64,000 nucleotides of DNA from Pelagibacteraceae bacterium AG-390-L03 (GTDB lineage Bacteria > Pseudomonadota > Alphaproteobacteria > Pelagibacterales > Pelagibacteraceae): assembly GCA_003279685.1 (NCBI GenBank), contig QCHA01000002.1, forward strand, positions 80,303 through 144,302, in the 5' to 3' direction. Positions 56,978 through 64,000 of this stretch are shown in pieces. The notes under the pieces are model-generated. The model worked only from the letters and a program-made list of their open reading frames with translations, was not told the origin of the DNA and ran no database searches. Every line of letters starts with the position of its first letter. Within the stretch, counting starts at the first letter, position 1. The position numbers and the translations under genes are program-made.

Positions 56978-58029
56978 TAATGTTTTATTGTCTCTTTAAA
57001 GACTTTTATGCCTTGAAGCAATTCATTTACATCATGAATTCGTAAAATTTGAACACCTTGCATCATCAGATAAATTGAAGATGCTACTGTTCCTCCAATT
57101 CTATTCTTACTGTCATTATTTCCTGCTATTTCTTTTATAAATCTTTTTTTTGAATTACCTACAAGTATAGGAAAACCTAATGAATGAAAAATAGAAATAT
57201 TGCTAATAAGATTAATATTATGTTTCAAATTTTTTCCAAAACCTATACCAGGATCAATAATAATATTGTTGTGTTTAATACCAATTCTTTTTAAAAACTT
57301 TATTTTCTGGTCAAAAAAATCATATATGTCTAATAATTCATTTTTATACTTTGGTTTATTTTGCATATTCTCAGGTGTTCCTTGTGAATGCTGGATAACA
57401 AAAGGAATTTTATATTTTTTAAGAACATCAGTAGTTTCAGAATCGTAATCTAGTCCAGAGACATCGTTAATAATTTTTACACCATACTTAATTCCACTCT
57501 TCATAATTTCAGATTTTCTAGTGTCTAATGAAATTGGAATTTTTTTACTCAGCAATTTAATTACTTTTTCTATTCTTTTCCATTCTGTTTTATTGTCTAT
57601 TGCTTTTGATCCTGGGCGAGTAGATTCACCACCTATATCAATAATATTTGCTCCTGAGTCAAACATTTCTAAAGCATGTTTTAAACCCTTTTTACTTGTA
57701 TTAAATTTTCCTCCATCAGAAAAACTATCTGGTGTGAGGTTCAATACTCCCATTATATTTGGTATTTGTAAAAAATTTAAATTTGAAAAATTTTTTTTCT
57801 TTAATCTTATTTTTTTTAAATCTAAAACGATTAATTTTTTTAATGATTTAGCTAAACTATTAATTTTATTTATAGATATTTTTTTTTTTGAAGTTCTTGA
57901 TATTATTTCTATATGATCAAATGAAATATTTATATTTCCATTAAGAGGGATAGATTTATTAGTATTGACTAGTAATCTTGATTCTTTACCGTAATAGAAA
58001 TTACACACTCTAGTGTAATATCTTCTCAT
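56977..58029 (-). CDS. folP: Dihydropteroate synthase
   Basis: IMGVLNLTPDSFSDGGKF; IDIGGESTRPGSK; DPGIGFGK. Confidence 0.96.
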   Translation of the reverse strand: MRRYYTRVCNFYYGKESRLLVNTNKSIPLNGNINISFDHIEIISRTSKKKISINKINSLAKSLKKLIVLDLKKIRLKKKNFSNLNFLQIPNIMGVLNLTPDSFSDGGKFNTSKKGLKHALEMFDSGANIIDIGGESTRPGSKAIDNKTEWKRIEKVIKLLSKKIPISLDTRKSEIMKSGIKYGVKIINDVSGLDYDSETTDVLKKYKIPFVIQHSQGTPENMQNKPKYKNELLDIYDFFDQKIKFLKRIGIKHNNIIIDPGIGFGKNLKHNINLISNISIFHSLGFPILVGNSKKRFIKEIAGNNDSKNRIGGTVASSIYLMMQGVQILRIHDVNELLQGIKVFKETIKH

Positions 58030-58038
58030 TACTTTTTG

Positions 58039-59946
58039 TTAATGAACTATTTTTGGTTTTAAACCCATTGCGCCTAAAGCTGAGCTTTGATCATCATTTT
58101 CTTCGGGTTTTTCAACTATTTTATCTTTTGGATATAAATTTTTATTAATTATATTTTCAATTTCTTCACCAGTTAAAGTCTCATATGTAATTAGTGCTTT
58201 AGCAATTTTATGTAGGTCATCAATTTTTTCAGTTAATATTTTGGTAGCCTGATTGTAGCCTTCATCAACAAGTTTTCTAATTTCTTTATCTATCTTTTGG
58301 GCCACTTCTTCTGAAACAGATTGTGTTTGTGTAACTGATCTTCCTAAAAATACTTCCTCCTGGTTTTCACCATATTCTATTGGTCCCATTTCTTCACTCA
58401 TACCATATTTTGTAACCATAGCTCTGGCAAGTTGTGTAGCTTGATTTATATCTGATCCACTACCACCTCCAGCACCTGTAGAAATATTATCTTTTCCAAA
58501 AATCAACTCTTCTGCAACTCTGCCACCAAAACACACAGCCATTCTAGCTTTTAAGTATTTTATTGAGTATCCATGTTTGTCTCTTTCAGGTAAATTCATA
58601 ACCATACCAAGGGCTCTACCTCTTGGAATTATTGTTGCTTTATGTATTGGATCATAGCTCGGCATATTAAATGAAACTAAAGCATGTCCACCTTCATGAT
58701 ATGCTGTTAATTTTTTTTCATCCTCTGTCATCACCATTGAACGTCTCTCGGATCCCATCATTACTTTATCTTTAGCTTCTTCAAACTCAATTAAGGTTAC
58801 AATTCTTTTATTTTTCCTTGCAGCCAATAAAGCTGACTCATTAACCAGATTAGCTAAATCAGCTCCAGAAAAACCAGGGGTTCCTCTAGCTATAGTCCTT
58901 AAATTTACATCTGGTGCCATTTTAATTTTTTTAACATGAACTTTTAAGATTTTTTCTCTTCCAATAATATCTGGATTTGAAACAACTACCTGCCTATCAA
59001 ATCTACCAGGTCTTAATAAAGCTGGATCAAGTACGTCAGGCCTATTAGTTGCAGCAATTATAATAACACCTTCGTTAGTTTCAAACCCATCCATTTCTAC
59101 TAACAATTGGTTTAAGGTTTGTTCTCTTTCATCATTTCCACCTCCCAAACCAGCACCTCTACTTCTGCCGACTGCATCTATTTCATCTATAAAAATAATA
59201 CATGGTGAATTTTTTTTACCTTGTTCAAACATATCTCTTACTCTTGAAGCTCCTACTCCAACGAACATTTCTACAAAATCTGAACCTGAAATTGTAAAAA
59301 AAGGAACGCCTGCTTCCCCTGCAATTGCTCTTGCTAGTAAAGTTTTTCCTGTTCCTGGAGGTCCAACTAACAATGCACCTCTTGGTATTTTTCCTCCAAG
59401 TCTACTAAATTTTTTTGGATCCTTTAAGAATTCTACAATTTCTTCTACCTCCTCTTTAGCTTCCTCAACTCCAGCAACATCATTGAATGTAACCTTTCCC
59501 TTTATCTCGTTCATCATTTTTGCTTTAGATTTTCCAAATCCCATCGCACCACCTTTGCCACCTTGCATTTGTCTCATAAAGAAAATCCAAACTGCAATTA
59601 ATAGTAACATCGGGAACCAAGATAAAAGAACCCCAAACAATGAAGGCATTTTTTCATCTAAAGGTGCAGCTGAAATGCTAACTCCTTTATCTGATAATTT
59701 TTCAATTAAGTTAGGATCATTAGGAGAGTAAGTAGAAAAAGAATTTCCATTAGAAAAAACTCCCTTGATATTGTTTCCTTGTATCTCAACTTTTAAAACT
59801 TCACCATTTTCAACTGAGGTTAAAAATTCTGAAAATATAATTTGATTTCCACCTCTCACATTTGATTGTGGATTCTTAAACATGTTATATAGACCAATAG
59901 TCAAGAAGACTATGATTCCCCACATAGCAAGATTTTTTAAATTCAT
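58039..59946 (-). CDS. ftsH: ATP-dependent zinc metalloprotease FtsH
   Basis: [32 protein letters not shown] (HExxH-type); two N-terminal TM. Confidence 0.98.
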   Translation of the reverse strand: MNLKNLAMWGIIVFLTIGLYNMFKNPQSNVRGGNQIIFSEFLTSVENGEVLKVEIQGNNIKGVFSNGNSFSTYSPNDPNLIEKLSDKGVSISAAPLDEKMPSLFGVLLSWFPMLLLIAVWIFFMRQMQGGKGGAMGFGKSKAKMMNEIKGKVTFNDVAGVEEAKEEVEEIVEFLKDPKKFSRLGGKIPRGALLVGPPGTGKTLLARAIAGEAGVPFFTISGSDFVEMFVGVGASRVRDMFEQGKKNSPCIIFIDEIDAVGRSRGAGLGGGNDEREQTLNQLLVEMDGFETNEGVIIIAATNRPDVLDPALLRPGRFDRQVVVSNPDIIGREKILKVHVKKIKMAPDVNLRTIARGTPGFSGADLANLVNESALLAARKNKRIVTLIEFEEAKDKVMMGSERRSMVMTEDEKKLTAYHEGGHALVSFNMPSYDPIHKATIIPRGRALGMVMNLPERDKHGYSIKYLKARMAVCFGGRVAEELIFGKDNISTGAGGGSGSDINQATQLARAMVTKYGMSEEMGPIEYGENQEEVFLGRSVTQTQSVSEEVAQKIDKEIRKLVDEGYNQATKILTEKIDDLHKIAKALITYETLTGEEIENIINKNLYPKDKIVEKPEENDDQSSALGAMGLKPKIVH

Positions 59947-60012
59947 AGTAGTAAGATAAGAATTATTGCAAGATTAACAAGTGACAAAATATCATTAAAT
60001 ATTTATGTTTTA

Positions 60013-61038
60013 TTACTCTTTTGATAATATAATGGTTTTGTTAACCTTTTTAATTAAACATCCACCTAAAGTAACTTTAAATGATGATTTAGAATCAACT
60101 AAATCAATAATCTTATTAATCTTTTTTCCTCTAACAATATAATATTTTTTTCCTACAATCTTTATTAGTTCGCCTAGAGATCTAAATATAACTTCTTCTG
60201 ATTGAGAAAAAAAATTTTCTTTTAGAATAGCATTTTGTTTTTTTTTTAAAATAGTTACATTTTCTTCTAAGTTTTTTTTTGTATAAAATTTAATACTCTC
60301 ATTAGCAAATTTTAAATTTTTTATTGTTAAAAAAAATTTATTTCTATCCAATCCTTCTAAACTTAATTCTTTTAATAAATTTCTAACTTTAACTCTCTTA
60401 AACTTATCATCTTGATTAGAAGGGTCTTGAACATATGATCCAAAAACATGATTACTAATATAAACTAAATCATCTTTATCAATATTTATCAAAGGTCTAA
60501 TTAGATTAATATTATTTTTTTGTGTTTCTCTATCTAAAGAGATTAATCCTTGTAGACCACTCCCTCTTAAAATTCTTATAAAAAAATTTTCAAATAAATC
60601 ATCTAAATGATGCCCGACTAAAATATTTTCTATTCTAATTTTTTTTGCTATATCACACAATAATTCATATCTTTTTTCTCTAGCAATAGACTGGATATTT
60701 TTTTTTGGCTTAAGTCCTCTCCAAGTTAAAATATTTAATTTTATCAAAAAATTTTTTAATTTTTTTTGAACATATTTAACTTCTAATGATGAGTTTTTTC
60801 TCAATTTGTGGTCAACAATAAAATATTTTACATCTAAAGATTTTTTAATTGAATATATTTTTGATAAAAATGATAAAGCAAGACTATCTGGGCCTCCTGA
60901 AACAGCTACAATAAAATTTTTGTTAATTGATAATTTACCTTCAAATTTTTTATAAATTTTAAGGGTTCGTCTATCTTTTAGTTTATTTAATAAAAACCTA
61001 TGAGTCTTCTTTGATACATTCGAATTTTTTGGACTCAT
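60013..61038 (-). CDS. tilS: tRNA(Ile)-lysidine synthase
   Basis: VAVSGGPDSLAL PP-loop; VGHHLDDLFENFFIRILRGSGLQGL; exact start uncertain (overlaps cpoB by 41 nt). Confidence 0.92.
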   Translation of the reverse strand: MSPKNSNVSKKTHRFLLNKLKDRRTLKIYKKFEGKLSINKNFIVAVSGGPDSLALSFLSKIYSIKKSLDVKYFIVDHKLRKNSSLEVKYVQKKLKNFLIKLNILTWRGLKPKKNIQSIAREKRYELLCDIAKKIRIENILVGHHLDDLFENFFIRILRGSGLQGLISLDRETQKNNINLIRPLINIDKDDLVYISNHVFGSYVQDPSNQDDKFKRVKVRNLLKELSLEGLDRNKFFLTIKNLKFANESIKFYTKKNLEENVTILKKKQNAILKENFFSQSEEVIFRSLGELIKIVGKKYYIVRGKKINKIIDLVDSKSSFKVTLGGCLIKKVNKTIILSKE

Positions 61039-61993
61039 ATTTTGCTTTTTGAATTACTGATTTATTTGCTTTAGGATATTGTAACTCTACACCATTTATC
61101 ATTTTACAACCTTGGTCTTTTTCTCCAATTTGAACCATGGATACACCAAGTTTTAATAGATTTACAGGAGCCTTCTTGCCTTTGGGATATTTTTGATAAC
61201 CTTCTAAATAGGCAGATGCAGCATCAGTATAAAGTTGTCTTATTCTAAATGTTTCTGCGTACCAGTACTGAGCACTGCCAGCCAATTCATGCTCACCATT
61301 GTCTAAAACAAATTCTCTAAAAGCTCTTTCAGCTGTATTATAATCACCAACTTTTAAAAAACTTGTTGCAAATTCATACTGTTTCTTTGGAGTTAAATCT
61401 TGAGGTAATAATTTTTCTTCGGCTTGAAAAGTTTCAGTCAAGACAGTTGCAGTAGTATCTACTGATTGAATTTGTTGAGAAGTTTCAGATGTTTCGGTAT
61501 CTTTGTATGAAATTGTACCTAGATCTTGTGGTTTAGAGCTCCCTGGTAATATTTCATTTTTTGTGTCTATTTTTGGTTTTGAAGTCAACTTTGTTGTAAT
61601 TTCACCAGAACTTATTGTAGACTCTATGTCTTGGAATCGTATCTGGTTATCAGATTGAATTTTTGACAACCTATTAGATAATTTATCAAGCTTAAAATTA
61701 ATTTCTTCAAACTTATTAGTTAATTGTCTAAACTGATCTTCAACTTCAGATAATTTTAATAAATGCCTTGTTAGCACATCCTCTGAGTTACTATCTGACC
61801 CAATACTTGAACTTTCATTAGATGATGATGTATTAATTTCCATTGAACCAGAATAAACTGCTCTTTCAAGAGTTTTAAGATCATTCTTGATAATTTCTAA
61901 AGTTTCATAAATATTATGATTATCTCCAAAAGAATTATTTAAAAAACTTAAATTAAATAAAATTAATATTATTATCTTAAGTGTAAATCTCAT
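60998..61993 (-). CDS. cpoB: Tol-Pal system protein CpoB/YbgF
   Basis: Signal peptide, coiled coil, TPR C-terminus (FREFVLDNGEHELAGSAQYWYAETF); next to pal. Confidence 0.92.
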   Translation of the reverse strand: MRFTLKIIILILFNLSFLNNSFGDNHNIYETLEIIKNDLKTLERAVYSGSMEINTSSSNESSSIGSDSNSEDVLTRHLLKLSEVEDQFRQLTNKFEEINFKLDKLSNRLSKIQSDNQIRFQDIESTISSGEITTKLTSKPKIDTKNEILPGSSKPQDLGTISYKDTETSETSQQIQSVDTTATVLTETFQAEEKLLPQDLTPKKQYEFATSFLKVGDYNTAERAFREFVLDNGEHELAGSAQYWYAETFRIRQLYTDAASAYLEGYQKYPKGKKAPVNLLKLGVSMVQIGEKDQGCKMINGVELQYPKANKSVIQKAKYESKKFECIKEDS

Positions 61994-62021
61994 TGATTAG
62001 ATTTATGGTTATAAAAATGGC

Positions 62022-62060
62022 AAAAAAAAGACCCTTAAACTTTCACGTTTTAGGGTCTTT
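62022..62060 (-). terminator. Rho-independent terminator downstream of pal
   Basis: Minus-strand AAAGACCCTAAAAC-GTGAAA-GTTTAAGGGTCTTT followed by T-run. Confidence 0.85.
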
Positions 62061-62072
62061 AAATTTAAATTA

Positions 62073-62633
62073 TTAATTTGCTTTGACAGTTACTGATCTT
62101 CTGTTTTTTGACCAAGCTAAAGGAGTAGAGCCAGCATCAACCGGTCTTTCTTTACCATAGCTTAGTACTGATATTCTGTCTGAAGAAATTCCATAGGTCA
62201 TTAAATAGTCTTTAGCTGAATTAGCTCTTCTTTCTCCTAGAGCTAAATTATACTCTCTTGTTCCTCTTTCATCAGCATGACCTTCAACAACTACATTAAT
62301 ATTAGAGTTTTGTCTTAGCCAAGCTGCTTGCGCTCTTAAAGTTTCTCTAGAAGCTGTAGTTAAAATTGATTCATTCGTTGCAAAGAAAACTCTGTCTGGA
62401 ACTCCGTCAGCTAAATATTTAACCGTATCATCTCCAATATATGTATCACCTTGCATTTGACCTGAAATTTTTGGAGCGGCATCAGTAGTAGTAGAAGTAG
62501 TAGAAGTAGAAGCACTAGTAGTAGTATCATCAGTAGTAGTAGTAGTAACTTCTTTTTTAGTTGCACAGGCTGTTAAAACCAGGCACGCCGCTATTATTAG
62601 AAATCCATTTTTAAAAATTTTGCTTAATATCAT
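62073..62633 (-). CDS. pal: Peptidoglycan-associated lipoprotein Pal
   Basis: Lipobox LTAC, OmpA-like NVVVEGHADERGTREYNLALGERRA; start at ATG 62631-62633 preceded by AAGGAG SD. Confidence 0.95.
   Translation of the reverse strand: MILSKIFKNGFLIIAACLVLTACATKKEVTTTTTDDTTTSASTSTTSTTTDAAPKISGQMQGDTYIGDDTVKYLADGVPDRVFFATNESILTTASRETLRAQAAWLRQNSNINVVVEGHADERGTREYNLALGERRANSAKDYLMTYGISSDRISVLSYGKERPVDAGSTPLAWSKNRRSVTVKAN
62484..62547. repeat. Imperfect GTA/ACT trinucleotide tract encoding the Thr/Ser linker of Pal
   Basis: cagtagtagtagaagtagtagaagtagaagcactagtagtagtatcatcagtagtagtagtagta. Confidence 0.8.
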
Positions 62634-62718
62634 TAAATTGCTCCTTGCTGCTAATTTCAATTCGTTACTTTTTCACAACTAATTAGAGGTTTCAAGTCAA
62701 AAAATCAAGTTTTTTTAC

Positions 62719-64000
62719 TTAATTACTCAATAAAGATGACCATGATGGGTCGGAGGCATCAGTTTGAGTTTCAACTAAACGTTCATTATACCCAGTTAAA
62801 TCTATTGACCATAACTTAGCAGAAAATCCTTCACCTTTTGCGTTAGTTTTTGTTTCTCTATAAAAAATTAGAACTCTTCCATTTGGAGACCAAGATGGTG
62901 CCTCTTGATAATAGTTTTCAGTTAATAATCTTTCTCCTTTTCCATCTGTCCTCATTACTCCAATATAAAATTTTCCTTTATGTAGCTTTGTAAAAGCTAT
63001 CAAGTCACCTCTGGGCGACCAAACAGGTGTTCCATAAATACCGTTTCCAAATGAAATTCTTCTTACATCACTCCCATCACTTTTCATTATATAAATTTGT
63101 TGGTATCCGCTTCTGTCAGAATTAAAAGCAATAAATTTTCCATTAGGAGAATAAGATGGTGATGTGTCAATTGATGGATGATTTGTGATTTTTTCAACTA
63201 ATCTATTTTCTAAATCCATCGTATATATGTCTGATTTTCCATCTTTAGCAAAACTCATTATTATTTTTTTTCCATCTGGAGAAAATCTTGGCGCAAAAGT
63301 CATGCCAGGAAAGTCACCCACAACTTCTTGTGTTCCTGTTTCAATATCTAGCAGATACACTCTTGGTAAATTTTTAAAGTACGACAAATATGTAACCATT
63401 TGACTTGCAGGGTTAAATCTTGGAGTTAATACAAGCTCATTTCCAAGTGTAAGAAATTTATTATTCGCACCATCTTGATCCATGATTGCCAACCTTTTTT
63501 TTCTTTGAGTTTTTGGACCTTCCTCAGCAACATAAATTATCCTTGTATCAAAATATCCTTTTTCTCCAGTCAATCTTTCATAAACTTTGTCTGATATAAT
63601 GTGTCCTACTCTTCTCCAGTTACTAGGTACCGTGGTAAATGCTAATGCCATCATTTCTTTAGCTGCTAAAATATCCCATAACCTAAATTCAACCCTCAAT
63701 TTTTCATTAACATATGTTACTTTGCCAGTAATAAGTGCTTGAGCTTTAATTAAATTCCAATCTTCAAATCTAGGTTTTAAATTTGCAATATCTGGTGCTT
63801 GTAAAAATGCATCTTTACTTAATGGATTAAATAAACCAGATGTCCTTAAATTATTTTCAACTATAATTGAGATTTCAGATCCTATATTTTCTTTTTTGAG
63901 GATTTTTTCAAAACTTATTTTTGATTTATCATCGATTGACAAAGGTGATACTGCTAATGGAAGTGGGTTTAAATTTCCTCTAGTGATATCTACTTCAATT
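62719..64000 (-). CDS. tolB: Tol-Pal translocation protein TolB, 5' end truncated by window edge
   Basis: Frame is open to the edge: [27 protein letters not shown]...; beta-propeller repeats ([17 protein letters not shown] types); the track's start at 63942 is an internal codon. Confidence 0.95.
   Translation of the reverse strand, partial: IEVDITRGNLNPLPLAVSPLSIDDKSKISFEKILKKENIGSEISIIVENNLRTSGLFNPLSKDAFLQAPDIANLKPRFEDWNLIKAQALITGKVTYVNEKLRVEFRLWDILAAKEMMALAFTTVPSNWRRVGHIISDKVYERLTGEKGYFDTRIIYVAEEGPKTQRKKRLAIMDQDGANNKFLTLGNELVLTPRFNPASQMVTYLSYFKNLPRVYLLDIETGTQEVVGDFPGMTFAPRFSPDGKKIIMSFAKDGKSDIYTMDLENRLVEKITNHPSIDTSPSYSPNGKFIAFNSDRSGYQQIYIMKSDGSDVRRISFGNGIYGTPVWSPRGDLIAFTKLHKGKFYIGVMRTDGKGERLLTENYYQEAPSWSPNGRVLIFYRETKTNAKGEGFSAKLWSIDLTGYNERLVETQTDASDPSWSSLLSN

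Overview
AT-rich, very gene-dense bacterial chromosome segment. Gene content, codon bias and compactness resemble a SAR11/Pelagibacterales-type alphaproteobacterium (taxonomy is inference). Most of the window is core genome: a liv-type ABC operon (livF truncated at the left edge), a LysE exporter, a passenger-less inverse-autotransporter barrel coupled to a secreted Cys-containing protein, a six-gene dadA-led operon, the elongasome (mreBCD-mrdA-rodA), leuA, a peptide-type ABC operon, ilvBNC, and miaA-degP-DUF2065-hflC-hflK. It continues with mrp, thyX, a circularly permuted two-piece tmRNA, an FkbM-like gene, ppdK, glyQS, sppA, ispB, pdxH, aroC, dxs-ispA-xseB, a Sua5/YrdC gene, an ABC-2 exporter, tRNA-Arg(UCG), rluD, rpoH, purA, thiD, glmM, folP, ftsH, tilS, and cpoB-pal-tolB (tolB truncated at the right edge). 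No CRISPR, prophage, IS element or rRNA was seen. Main items for a second look: (1) two core genes, hflC and ppdK, each carry one extra A in a poly-A run that breaks the frame; (2) a permuted tmRNA whose tag reads ANESYALAA and whose acceptor stem keeps a G.U pair at position 3; (3) the standalone intimin/invasin-type barrel with a translationally coupled secreted partner; (4) hairpins directly after the solute-binding-protein gene in two unrelated ABC operons; (5) the dadA/HDAC-like/2-hydroxyacid dehydrogenase/DUF1479 operon downstream of the elongasome.
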